From: Pseudoalteromonas lipolytica
Lineage (GTDB): Bacteria; Pseudomonadota; Gammaproteobacteria; Enterobacterales; Alteromonadaceae
Assembly (NCBI RefSeq): GCF_900116435.1
Contig: NZ_FPAZ01000005.1
Span: forward strand, 1 to 64,000
Direction of reading: 5' to 3'
DNA: 64,000 bases
Positions 46,600-55,307 of this stretch are shown one piece after another. The notes under the pieces were generated by a model, which was not told where the DNA came from, did not search any database, and saw only the letters and a list, made by a program, of their open reading frames with translations. Each line of letters starts with the position of its first letter. Position 1 is the stretch's first letter. A program made the position numbers and the translations under genes.

Positions 46600-47727
46600 A
46601 TGGCCTTGAAGCGAATTTTAGCCGTCGATGATGAACCATTTAACTTAGAAATAATTGAAGAGATCCTCGAAGAACTCGATTTTGAGCTGAAAATGGTCAA
46701 CAGCGGTCCAGAATGTTTAGATGTTGTTGAAGCGTTTGATCCACAAGTTATCTTGCTGGATGTTAGCATGCCACAAATGAGTGGTTATGAAGTATGCCGA
46801 AAGTTAAAAGAAAACCCGAATACAGAAAAAATAATCGTTATGTTTGTGTCGGCCAGAGGCACGGTTGAAGAGCGTATGGAAGGGTATTCTGTAGGGGCTG
46901 AAGATTATATTGTAAAACCTTTTGGGCATGATGAATTAAAGCTCAAGCTACAACACTTAAACCAAGTACTGATCGAAAAAGAAATGCTTGAACAACAAGT
47001 GGAAGACGCCACATCAACAGCCTTTAATGCAATGGCTAACAGTAGTGAAATGGGCCAAATTGTTAATTATATCGAGCATATCGGTTTAATTGATGATGAA
47101 AAAGAGTTGGGTAAAGCATTACTTCATTGTTTAAGCGCATTTGACTTACAAAGTAATGTTGAATTTCGCTTAGCATCGGGTCTAGAGCACTTTTCAGTGT
47201 CAGGTGTTTGTTCGCCCATTGTTGTTGAGCTATTTGAAATGCTTAAAAACAAAGGCCGTTTACATGAATTTTCGAGTCGAATTTTAGTAAATTATGAAAT
47301 GATTAGCTTACTCATTTTGAATATGCCAGAACAAGATCCCGATAAACATGGCCGTATTCGTGACCACATTTGCTTTTTAGTGAGTGTGACCGAGCAGCAG
47401 CTTAAAGCGATAATTACAAAAAAAGAACTGGTTAAACAGCAACAGCAACTGAATGACGCAGTGTCTAAAGTACACAGTAAGTTTAAGGGGCTCATAGAGC
47501 TTTTGAATGACAATCGTATTAATAACGAAGCGGTGTTTAAACAGTTACAAGAGGATTTGGAACAACGAATACCCACAATGGGATTAGACGAAGACCAAGA
47601 GATCTTTATTTATCAAAAAGTCGATGAAACCATTCAAAACTCAGTAGCGCGTGAAGAGTCAGTGCAGGGAGTAAAGGCCGCATTTAAAGAGATTGAAAAC
47701 GATTTATCGGTCTTATTAAAGCAATGA
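46600..47727 (+). CDS. Response regulator with an unrecognised helical output region
   Basis: This 375-residue protein has a receiver domain (1-120) with acidic pocket Asp10-Asp11, phosphoacceptor Asp54 (ILLDVSMPQM) and Lys106 (IVKPFG). The rest, about 125-375, is helical with coiled-coil character (LVKQQQQLNDAVSKVHSKF) and no DNA-binding, GGDEF, EAL or phosphatase motif that I can see. It probably acts by protein-protein contact. It is in an operon with the preceding kinase gene. A possible weak hairpin follows at 47742-47765. Confidence 0.85.
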   Translation: MALKRILAVDDEPFNLEIIEEILEELDFELKMVNSGPECLDVVEAFDPQVILLDVSMPQMSGYEVCRKLKENPNTEKIIVMFVSARGTVEERMEGYSVGAEDYIVKPFGHDELKLKLQHLNQVLIEKEMLEQQVEDATSTAFNAMANSSEMGQIVNYIEHIGLIDDEKELGKALLHCLSAFDLQSNVEFRLASGLEHFSVSGVCSPIVVELFEMLKNKGRLHEFSSRILVNYEMISLLILNMPEQDPDKHGRIRDHICFLVSVTEQQLKAIITKKELVKQQQQLNDAVSKVHSKFKGLIELLNDNRINNEAVFKQLQEDLEQRIPTMGLDEDQEIFIYQKVDETIQNSVAREESVQGVKAAFKEIENDLSVLLKQ

Positions 47728-47762
47728 CACACTCATTGAGTACGCGCGGTGCTGGCCGCGCT

Positions 47763-48893
47763 TTAAGCATCTCGTGGTAAGCCTTTTTCAACAATACGAA
47801 TCAAACGTGCGGTTTTACGTAATTTAAGCTGACGCTTGTTCTGCTGTTGTGAAAGCGCCCACTCTATGTGCTCTGCGACCAGTGGCGTTGCACTTTGAAG
47901 CGCCTTTTTAAGCGCGATAATAATTGTGTCGCTATAGTCAGCATTACCAAGTCCAACCGCTAGATTTCTTTGCCAGCGTTCATGGCCAATACGACGAATC
48001 GGGCTGCCTTCAGTGTTTTTTAGGAATGTGGCTTCATCCCATGCAAAGAGTGTGAGTAAGTCTTGATCTTTTAATTGCGTTCGAGGATGGAAGTCGGCTT
48101 CATCGGTTATTTGTCCATAACGATTCCACGGACACACGAGTTGACAGTCATCACAGCCATACACACGGTTACCAAGTAATGAACGGTACTCTTCAGGAAT
48201 AGGGCCTTGCAGCTCAATCGTGAGATAAGAGATACATTTACGGGCATCGACTACATACGGCTCAACAATCGCACCTGTCGGGCACAGAGTCATACACGCC
48301 ACACACTTGCCACAGCCTTCAAAGGTATTCTCGTTATCGATAGGCAGTGGAATATCAACAAATAACTCGCCTAAGAAAAACCACGACCCCGCTTCTTTAT
48401 TTATAAGAAGGCTGTGTTTTCCACGCCAGCCTAACCCTGCTTTTTCTGCTAATTGTCGTTCAAGGACTGGCGCAGAGTCCACAAATGGGCGAAATCCTAG
48501 CTGACCTACTTGTTGTTCTATTTTTTGGCCTAATTTTTTGAGGCGATTACGAATGAGCTTATGGTAGTCGCGACCTAGCGCATAGCGACTTATGTACGCT
48601 TTTTCGGTTTGCTTGAGGTTTTTAGCAAAGCTGGCATCGGGTGGAAGGTAGTTCATTTTAACCGAGATAACACGCTGAGTACCCGGCACTAATTCTGCTG
48701 GACGGGCACGTTTCATCCCATGCGCAGCCATGTATTCCATGTCGCCGTGGTAACCCAAATCTAACCAACGTTGAAGCTGGGCTTCGTGCTGAGTGAGATC
48801 AATATCGGTGATCCCGACTTCTGCAAAACCAAGGTCTTTACCCCATTGCTTAATTTGCTGCGCGAGTTGCTGGTAATCGATAGGTGTTGTCAC
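47763..48893 (-). CDS. queG: Epoxyqueuosine reductase QueG
   Basis: GTG at 48893 is chosen. It gives TPIDYQQLAQQIKQWGKDLGFAEVGITD (in pieces), which lines up with the E. coli start; the longer frame begins with TTG inside a hairpin. The 376-residue iron-sulfur enzyme has two ferredoxin-type clusters, CGKCVACMTLCPTGA and GCDDCQLVCPWN, and a C-terminal HEAT-like tail. It reduces epoxyqueuosine to queuosine in tRNA wobble position 34 and uses cobalamin. There is no Shine-Dalgarno sequence, and a terminator-like hairpin lies directly upstream. Confidence 0.93.
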   Translation of the reverse strand: MTTPIDYQQLAQQIKQWGKDLGFAEVGITDIDLTQHEAQLQRWLDLGYHGDMEYMAAHGMKRARPAELVPGTQRVISVKMNYLPPDASFAKNLKQTEKAYISRYALGRDYHKLIRNRLKKLGQKIEQQVGQLGFRPFVDSAPVLERQLAEKAGLGWRGKHSLLINKEAGSWFFLGELFVDIPLPIDNENTFEGCGKCVACMTLCPTGAIVEPYVVDARKCISYLTIELQGPIPEEYRSLLGNRVYGCDDCQLVCPWNRYGQITDEADFHPRTQLKDQDLLTLFAWDEATFLKNTEGSPIRRIGHERWQRNLAVGLGNADYSDTIIIALKKALQSATPLVAEHIEWALSQQQNKRQLKLRKTARLIRIVEKGLPRDA

Positions 48894-48898
48894 GGTGA

Positions 48899-48928
48899 AT
48901 AAAAAAGTAGCCAAGGAATGGCTACTTT
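48899..48928. terminator. Hairpin terminator between the MCP gene and queG
   Basis: A perfect 10-bp stem (aaagtagcca / tggctacttt, loop aggaa) with A run on one side and T run on the minus strand. It lies 46 bp after the MCP stop and only 5 bp before the queG GTG. It may be the MCP terminator or an attenuator of queG. Confidence 0.8.
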
Positions 48929-48973
48929 ATCATAGTTATAGAAAGCTTAGAATTAAAAGCGTTTCAGCGCCCA

Positions 48974-50212
48974 TTAAACAAACCGCTTTAGCTGTTGTTG
49001 GGTTTGTTGGCTAAGTAAATGTGATTGCTCACAATCAGCAAGGGATTCATCTATTTGCTGTTTCGCTTGCTCACCTAACGCCACAATTTGCTCGACACTT
49101 TGGTGTGTTTGAGTTTGTGTTTGTTCTAGTAAATGAACAGCACTAACAATCTGTTGTAGCTGCTGTTGATTTTGCTCAAACTCACTCAGCATGTTGCTAA
49201 ACCCTGCTGAGGTATTGCTAATGGCTGTTTCAGCTTCACTTGAATGGCTAATTAATAACTCAGACTCTTTATTTGTTTCGTTTACCAAGCTATTCATTTG
49301 ATTAATAAAGTCGCTAATTTGACGGGTTGCATCGTTCACTTTTACAGAAAGAGTTCTAACTTCATCAGCAACAACCGCAAACCCTCGTCCAGCTTCACCG
49401 GCACGTGCAGCTTCAATGGCGGCATTTAAGGCTAACAAATTTGTTTGATCAGAAAACTCTTCAACCATTTTTAAAATAGCACGAATATTTTCACTGTTTT
49501 CTTTTAAACCCGACACGGTCGCAGAAAAGTTGCCGAGAATTTGGCTGATCATGGCCACTTTTTTTACCAGAGTAGATAGTTCCGCAGCTGAGTGTTGTAC
49601 AAAACTTAGGTGCTCACTGTTAACCGTATGAACACTGTCGGTGTTTGCAGAAATATGCTCTAAACTTGTCGTAATTTGATTACTTGCATCGGTAATTGTA
49701 TGGCTAAACGTAATTTGTTGATGGCTAAGCTTCGCTGTTTGCTGCATCGACTCTGTCATTTTTGAACTACTATCGGCACTGGCTTGCGCACTTTGGTATG
49801 TGGTGGCCAGTAGCTGGCTTAGGTGAGATGTAAAAGTATTGTATTGCTCGCTTAAATCGCGAAATTCATCAAAGGTAAAGTGTGGGAGTTTTGCCGATAA
49901 GTCAGCATCATGACGATTAATTTGCGCTAAAGTATCGCGCATAGCCTGTACGGGCCGCACAATTAAAAAACGCATATAAAAAAGTGTGAAAATAAAACTG
50001 CCAACAATAACGAGTGTCATGAGCCAGAATAGCCCTGTGCTTGCTTGCTGTTCAGATAAGCTACTGTAAAGCCAAATTAAAGTAATGACCTGAAAGGCAA
50101 ACACAAACCCCAAGTTACCGACAATTTTACGCGTTAAGGTGTAAAAGAAAGTTTGTTCGATAAAATTATAAATGCGCATATAGCTACTCATTGAGGTGTT
50201 ATGTTGATTCAT
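48974..50212 (-). CDS. Methyl-accepting chemotaxis protein
   Basis: This 412-residue receptor has two membrane helices close together ([16 protein letters not shown], about 32-47; and [21 protein letters not shown], about 62-82) with only a short loop between, so it has no periplasmic ligand domain. A HAMP-like linker (about 83-140) leads to the signalling domain with the hairpin-tip region [24 protein letters not shown] in pieces (about 252-275) and [12 protein letters not shown]. It probably senses an internal or membrane state. No che genes are near. It ends 46 bp before a hairpin. Confidence 0.93.
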   Translation of the reverse strand: MNQHNTSMSSYMRIYNFIEQTFFYTLTRKIVGNLGFVFAFQVITLIWLYSSLSEQQASTGLFWLMTLVIVGSFIFTLFYMRFLIVRPVQAMRDTLAQINRHDADLSAKLPHFTFDEFRDLSEQYNTFTSHLSQLLATTYQSAQASADSSSKMTESMQQTAKLSHQQITFSHTITDASNQITTSLEHISANTDSVHTVNSEHLSFVQHSAAELSTLVKKVAMISQILGNFSATVSGLKENSENIRAILKMVEEFSDQTNLLALNAAIEAARAGEAGRGFAVVADEVRTLSVKVNDATRQISDFINQMNSLVNETNKESELLISHSSEAETAISNTSAGFSNMLSEFEQNQQQLQQIVSAVHLLEQTQTQTHQSVEQIVALGEQAKQQIDESLADCEQSHLLSQQTQQQLKRFV

Positions 50213-50278
50213 GTCGGGCGTTTCTTAGTCTTATTTAATTCCACGTTATTCGACACAGTATAGCTTATTCTTTTTGAG

Positions 50279-50977
50279 TCACAGCGACTGCAGTGTCATT
50301 TGTGTATGGCATGGGAAATTAGTAAAAATTCCATCCACGCCATAATCAAGCATTAACTCGATATCTTCTACCTTATCGACCGTATACGCATAGACTTTAA
50401 GTCCACGTTGTTTGGCATCGGCAACAAACTCATGGTTTATAAAGTTTTTATCAATATGAATGCTGTAGGCATGCAACTTTTGCGCAAACTCACTGTAATT
50501 GATAGGAATTGATGCGGTTAACGCGCCAATCTTCACCCAGGGTAACTTTTGCTTGAGCCACATGAGTTGATGATGATCAAAGGATGAGACTAAAAGATTA
50601 TCTCTTGATAACTTTCCAGTGCTAATGTTTGATTCAATAAGCTCTACAAACTTATCAAGTGAAAAGGTATGTTTGAGTTCTAAATTGAGCAGTGTTTTAT
50701 CATTAACCCAATCAATCGCTTGCTGTAGCGTTGGCACTATTTCGCCATTACCTGCATCGAACTGTTGAATTTGGGCTTTGCTGCAGGCATTCACTTTACC
50801 GCGACCTGATGTGGTCCGGTCAAGCCATGTGTCATGAATAATCATATAATCATCAAGGCAGCTTTGTACGTCGATTTCAATACCGTCAACAGCCAAATCT
50901 ACAGCGGCTAATATGGCACTTTTGGTATTTTCTGGGTAGGTACCACTGGCACCTCTGTGAGCGAATACTTTTATCAT
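50279..50977 (-). CDS. Glycerophosphodiester phosphodiesterase
   Basis: The ATG at 50977 overlaps the stop of the upstream EamA gene (ATGA), so it is chosen over 51004; the protein is 232 residues. The catalytic start HRGASGTYPENT (His7, Arg8) and DGIEIDVQSCLDD (Glu and Asp ligands) with IIHDTWLDRTTSGRG are typical of the GDPD TIM barrel. It is cytoplasmic and of the UgpQ type, releasing glycerol 3-phosphate from glycerophosphodiesters. Co-transcription with a DMT transporter is likely. Confidence 0.92.
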   Translation of the reverse strand: MIKVFAHRGASGTYPENTKSAILAAVDLAVDGIEIDVQSCLDDYMIIHDTWLDRTTSGRGKVNACSKAQIQQFDAGNGEIVPTLQQAIDWVNDKTLLNLELKHTFSLDKFVELIESNISTGKLSRDNLLVSSFDHHQLMWLKQKLPWVKIGALTASIPINYSEFAQKLHAYSIHIDKNFINHEFVADAKQRGLKVYAYTVDKVEDIELMLDYGVDGIFTNFPCHTQMTLQSL

Positions 50978-51840
50978 TGCGTGTGTTTCCGAGTCACTGA
51001 CCATGTTTCATAAAAAGCGGCGCTTATAACCAAAACGCCCCCCATAATTGTGCTTATTGTTGGTTGCTCATGCAAAATTAAAAAAGCCAAAAACGTGCCG
51101 TATAGCGGTTGCAAGCAAGAAATTAATCCAGCCGTTGAGGCTGATAAGTGTTGTAAACTTGCAGCAAAAAGTGAATGCGGCGCTGCTGTAAAAATAATCC
51201 CAGCGGTGATCAATAGCAGCCAATTAATTGTATCAACTTGTAATGGTGGTACTTCAAGGAAGGCGCACAGCATAATACAGGCAATCCACGTTTGATAAAG
51301 CATGGTCTGTGGGCCACCGTATTGGCTAAAGTAACGCTTATGAATAATATTTCTAAAAGCAAAAAAGAAGGCTGATAAAATACCGATCGCAATGCCAAGC
51401 GTAACTTCATTCCCAAGGCTTGCATCTGGGATGAGTAAGTAAATACCGAACATCACCACTACAGCGCTAATAATATCTTTCAGTTGCGGTTTACGACCAT
51501 GAAAAAGAGGCTCTAAAAATACAGTGATCACGGGGTAAGTAAAAAAGGCAATCATGCCAACAGCAATACCGGCTAATTGCATTCCTGCAAAGTAGGTTAA
51601 CCAATGAATACCGACTGTCACCCCGAGTAATAGAGCAATAAGATAATCACGGCGAGAGTGGAGTTTAATCGCCTTTTTTTGGATATAAAGTAAGATCAAT
51701 AAGGCACAACCGGCAATACCTGTTCTGTATACGGTAATGTCTAATGCACTTAAGTTAATGAGCTTGGCAAACAACGCAGTTCCACCAAATAGCAACACTG
51801 CAATGTGTAAGTACATAAGACTTTGTTTGTGCGCCTGCAT
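50974..51840 (-). CDS. EamA/DMT-family transporter
   Basis: This 288-residue inner-membrane protein has about ten predicted membrane helices in two EamA repeats (about 8-140 and 150-280), with typical features VGIHWLTYFAGMQLAGIAVGMI, AFFFAFRNIIHKRYF, and LQPLYGTFLAFLILHEQPT. Family members export or import amino acids, nucleosides or metabolites; the substrate here is unknown. The gene overlaps the GDPD gene by 4 bases. Confidence 0.92.
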   Translation of the reverse strand: MQAHKQSLMYLHIAVLLFGGTALFAKLINLSALDITVYRTGIAGCALLILLYIQKKAIKLHSRRDYLIALLLGVTVGIHWLTYFAGMQLAGIAVGMIAFFTYPVITVFLEPLFHGRKPQLKDIISAVVVMFGIYLLIPDASLGNEVTLGIAIGILSAFFFAFRNIIHKRYFSQYGGPQTMLYQTWIACIMLCAFLEVPPLQVDTINWLLLITAGIIFTAAPHSLFAASLQHLSASTAGLISCLQPLYGTFLAFLILHEQPTISTIMGGVLVISAAFYETWSVTRKHTQ

Positions 51841-51926
51841 TGCGACCCTTGTTATTATTATGCTTAACTCTCTTTTTAACGGTAATCCTTTGCTTTGTAA
51901 ACCATCCTATGGGCTAATCCATTGGT

Positions 51927-53453
51927 TTAGTTCCAGTGTTTCCAGCCTTTTAAATAATAGTGCAGCACATTGGGCTCATCGAGGGTCGAGACTTTTTCGT
52001 TATTTGCACTGATATCTGGCGTAAAAATAAATAGCTGTGCATCATTTTCTGGCCGATAGTAACGAGTATCTACATTGAGTATTTGATGATTAGCACATTG
52101 AAGTTTACATGCCATAACAAACCCCCACTCACCAAATGAAGGAACGTTCAAGTGATAAGGCAAAGTATGGGCAAAGCCTGCTGCACTCATCGTATTATTA
52201 ATTGACCAGAATGCGCGTTTTGCGAAAAACGGGCTGGTAGCTTGCGTTACGACGATTCCATTGTCGGGTAAGCGACGTTTTACTCGTTGGTAAAATTGTT
52301 GGCTATATAATCGAGCTAAATTGATTGCTTTAGGATCTGGCAAATCAATAAAAATAATATCAAACAACGTTTTATCTTGTTCTATAAATACATATGCATC
52401 CTGATGAACCACCGTGACTTTAGGGTTACTGAGCGAGTGTTGATTAAGCTCTGTAAGGTTGTAGTTAGATCGAGCAAGCTCTGCGACGCTAGGGTCTAAA
52501 TCAACAAGGGTAATGGATTCTAGTTGTGGGTATTTAAGCAGCTCTCTGGCAGCAAGACCATCACCGCCCCCTAAAATTAAAATGCGTTTTGCATTACCGT
52601 GCCTCACCATCGCTGGGTGAATAAGCGCTTCGTGATAACGGTATTCATCTATCGAAGAAAATTGTAAACCGCCATTCAAATAGAGGCGAATGTCATCTTT
52701 GTGGCGCGTTAGAACGATTTGCTGATAGGGCGTTTGTGCTGAGTGAACCACGCGATCATCATAAATTTGGCTCTGCCAATGATGTGTGAGTTGTTGACTG
52801 GCATATAAACTCAATCCTAATACTGCGCTGACTAATACAAGCGTTAGTCTGAGTATTTTCCGTCGGTTGCGGCTTATATGGTCTACAAAATACCACAGTA
52901 ATAACAGTGCAATACTGAGATTCATTAAGCCAAAGCTAAGTGACGTTTTAAATACACCTAACCACGGCAAAAATAGAAAAGGAAATAACAAGGTCGCCAG
53001 TAGGGCGCCAAAGTAGTCTATTGATAATACATTGGCAAGATTGGCTTTTAACGCGTAGTGCTTTTCCATCAAACGGCTTAAAAGCGGAATTTCTAAACCA
53101 ATTAACACCCCGATTAATGTGGTTAATATGACACTGATTGCCTGTAACGGCAAAGAGTATGCGTAAGCAAAGTAGAGAAGGGGAACACTAAGCCCGCCTA
53201 ACAATGCGAGCACTAGTTCAAAGGCTATAAAATACACCAATAAGGGGTTATCAGGGACAAAGCGCGAAAAATACGACCCGATGCCCATCGCCGCCATATA
53301 AACGCCGATAGTGAGAGAAAATTGGGTGATGCTGTCACCCAAAAAATAAGCCCCTGTTGTGGCAATTAATAGCTCATAAATAATAGAGCATAGACCCGCA
53401 ACAAAAATACTAAACAGTAAAATATGGCTTTCACGGATTGTTTTACTTTCCAC
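51927..53453 (-). CDS. Membrane-embedded spermidine-synthase-like protein
   Basis: GTG at 53453 is chosen: gaggcgg lies just before it, and it overlaps the preceding gene's stop by 11 bases. It gives 508 residues; ATG 53489 is the alternative. The first 220 residues hold about seven membrane helices; the rest is a polyamine aminopropyltransferase domain with the SAM-type loop ILGGGDGLAARELLKYP, VDLDPSVAELA, the YHEALIHPAM substrate region and FIDLPDPKAINLARLYS. True SpeE has no membrane part. It is the last gene of the three-gene operon with DUF350 and a membrane protein. Its substrate is unknown; an aminopropyl transfer at the membrane is an inference. Confidence 0.85.
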   Translation of the reverse strand: MESKTIRESHILLFSIFVAGLCSIIYELLIATTGAYFLGDSITQFSLTIGVYMAAMGIGSYFSRFVPDNPLLVYFIAFELVLALLGGLSVPLLYFAYAYSLPLQAISVILTTLIGVLIGLEIPLLSRLMEKHYALKANLANVLSIDYFGALLATLLFPFLFLPWLGVFKTSLSFGLMNLSIALLLLWYFVDHISRNRRKILRLTLVLVSAVLGLSLYASQQLTHHWQSQIYDDRVVHSAQTPYQQIVLTRHKDDIRLYLNGGLQFSSIDEYRYHEALIHPAMVRHGNAKRILILGGGDGLAARELLKYPQLESITLVDLDPSVAELARSNYNLTELNQHSLSNPKVTVVHQDAYVFIEQDKTLFDIIFIDLPDPKAINLARLYSQQFYQRVKRRLPDNGIVVTQATSPFFAKRAFWSINNTMSAAGFAHTLPYHLNVPSFGEWGFVMACKLQCANHQILNVDTRYYRPENDAQLFIFTPDISANNEKVSTLDEPNVLHYYLKGWKHWN

Positions 53454-54261
53454 CAGAACCGCCTCGAGAGCGAAAACCTGGGCTGCCAATACTCTGTTCT
53501 CGTAATTGTTTATCTACCGTGATGTTGCTGTGATAAAGAGAGTACATAAGCCAATCACGTTCATCATCATTTTTGCTGTAAGCATACATAGAGGCAAGAC
53601 CAATGGGGGTGAAAAAAAGCAGCACGATAGGCCAAACGGCGACACGGGTTTCCATGGCTTTTATGGCTTCGGGGTTTAATTTATTGATTGGCTTATATGT
53701 AATATCAGAGCCTTCACGCTCTGCTTCAAAGCGATGTAGAACCACAAAAATGCACATGCCCGCTACTATTCCTGATAGCCACATAAAGGGTAATAATATG
53801 TTGCTATTGCCTTTAATCGGAATGATGCGAAACGAATAACTAAAATGCTCTGCACGTGTGTTTGGGCCAAAACTGCTACTAACATAAGCACTGTATTGGC
53901 CTTTCTTAGGAAAATGCACCTCGTGATGAACTTTCTCTCGGTACTCGGTCCATTTACCTTCTGAATCTCGACCCGTTTCAGCCCATAGTTCATCAGAATA
54001 ACTGAATAGGTAATTACCTTCAGGATCAAAAATTTCAATATCGATGGCTTTCCATGAGTTCAAAGGTAAGCGGCCTTTGATCTCGAAACGCATCATTTGG
54101 CCATCTTCAGGAACATTAAATAAATAGGGCTTATCTTGGCCATCATATTCTTTGAAGTTGCCATATTGGCCATTTTGCAGAGGCTCTTGAAGGTCTGCGC
54201 GTATCAAAAAACAGCTTAAAAAAGCAATCGACGCGATAGTAAACAGCTTATAGATGTTCAT
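53443..54261 (-). CDS. Unknown membrane protein of the DUF350/spermidine-synthase operon
   Basis: This 272-residue protein has an N-terminal signal or anchor (MNIYKLFTIASIAFLSCFLI), an extracytoplasmic beta-rich domain (about 30-155; the segments MMRFEIKGRLPLNSWKAIDIEI and GQYSAYVSSSF), a membrane helix (about 158-178), a short cytoplasmic loop, a second helix (about 212-232) and a Gly/Arg-rich tail (FRSRGGSGGK). I do not recognise a named family. It lies 16 bp after the DUF350 gene and overlaps the spermidine-synthase-like gene by 11 bases, so it belongs to the same operon. Confidence 0.75.
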   Translation of the reverse strand: MNIYKLFTIASIAFLSCFLIRADLQEPLQNGQYGNFKEYDGQDKPYLFNVPEDGQMMRFEIKGRLPLNSWKAIDIEIFDPEGNYLFSYSDELWAETGRDSEGKWTEYREKVHHEVHFPKKGQYSAYVSSSFGPNTRAEHFSYSFRIIPIKGNSNILLPFMWLSGIVAGMCIFVVLHRFEAEREGSDITYKPINKLNPEAIKAMETRVAVWPIVLLFFTPIGLASMYAYSKNDDERDWLMYSLYHSNITVDKQLREQSIGSPGFRSRGGSGGK

Positions 54262-54277
54262 CCTTACTCCAATAAGC

Positions 54278-55126
54278 TTAAATAGCGATCGTGATAATCA
54301 CTGCAACACTTATTGCGATGCTGCTTTCGATAACGGCAACAGCGGTATTATTGTCATGCATAGCTTGGTCAAGAGAGATTTTACTGAAGATAATTTTATC
54401 AACCAAGTAACGTACGATCGGCAAGATTAAGAAGCCAAACAACGCATCAATAAAAAATAAACTAAGACTTTGTTGCCAAGTATGAAAGCCACCAAGCAGG
54501 GCATGGCACAGAATGATTGCTAACGCTAACATGGTACCTGAGAAGCTCATCGCTACAGCTTTATTGCCTTTTTCAAGCTGTTCATGCAGGTCAAAAGCAG
54601 TGAGGTGATCATAGCCTTTAGCAAACATGATCAGCAAAAGCTGTCCGAGTGCGTAAAATACAATGGCTGATAACCACGTCCCTTCACCTGTTAAAGCGCC
54701 ACCAATGATTAAGGCTGCAGCCATGTAATTAGCAGCTTGTACTAAGCCAACGGCTTCATTTTGTCGATTAATTAACTGTTCTTGGTTGCAGAATAAACGC
54801 AGCAGTAACTTATCATTTAGAAAGCGTGAGCATGTTAATAACACCATGCCGAGTACACTATACAGCGATACATTAATTAAGTCGGTCAGTAGACCTTTGC
54901 TTGGTCCTGCTAGTACAAAACCATAAATAATCGTAATAGCGCCCAAATAGCCACCAATTGATAAACCTAATGCTGTATTGGCATTATCTGTTAACTGATT
55001 TGTGGTGTTGTAGGGGGTTGCTAAGTTATACGACAGCTTAGCGAGTGCGATTATCGCGATAAAAAGAGCGATGTATGCGCTGTTGTACGCCATTGCTGCA
55101 AGGTAGTGGGTTAAATTAATATCCAT
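54278..55126 (-). CDS. DUF350 (YjfL-like) membrane protein
   Basis: This 282-residue inner-membrane protein has two tandem DUF350 units (about 10-140 and 145-280), each with four predicted helices. They include LTDNANTALGLSIGGYLGAI and QLEKGNKAVAMSFSGTMLAL, which share the family's polar N-x-A pattern. DUF350 proteins are the partners of polyamine- and ATP-grasp-linked genes in several gene clusters (YjfL in E. coli). The role is unproven. It is the first gene of the minus-strand operon and is divergent from rnr over 181 bp. Confidence 0.82.
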   Translation of the reverse strand: MDINLTHYLAAMAYNSAYIALFIAIIALAKLSYNLATPYNTTNQLTDNANTALGLSIGGYLGAITIIYGFVLAGPSKGLLTDLINVSLYSVLGMVLLTCSRFLNDKLLLRLFCNQEQLINRQNEAVGLVQAANYMAAALIIGGALTGEGTWLSAIVFYALGQLLLIMFAKGYDHLTAFDLHEQLEKGNKAVAMSFSGTMLALAIILCHALLGGFHTWQQSLSLFFIDALFGFLILPIVRYLVDKIIFSKISLDQAMHDNNTAVAVIESSIAISVAVIITIAI

Positions 55127-55307
55127 ATAAATTTGTTAGGTTGTTGTTATTTTCAGAAAATATTACCACATACTCTTTACTGCGAAGAATATCAACGTGT
55201 TATTTTTGGCATATTTAGTTAATTTCTTAAAAGTTTCATAGCATTTGCCTGTCTCATTGCGTGGTTATGGGTTAAAATAACAACATAACCAACTAACAAG
55301 ATAGTGA

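Noticed and set aside
48893..48914. TTG start for queG at 48914
   Set aside because: It lies within the terminator hairpin, and the GTG at 48893 gives the N terminus that lines up with E. coli QueG.
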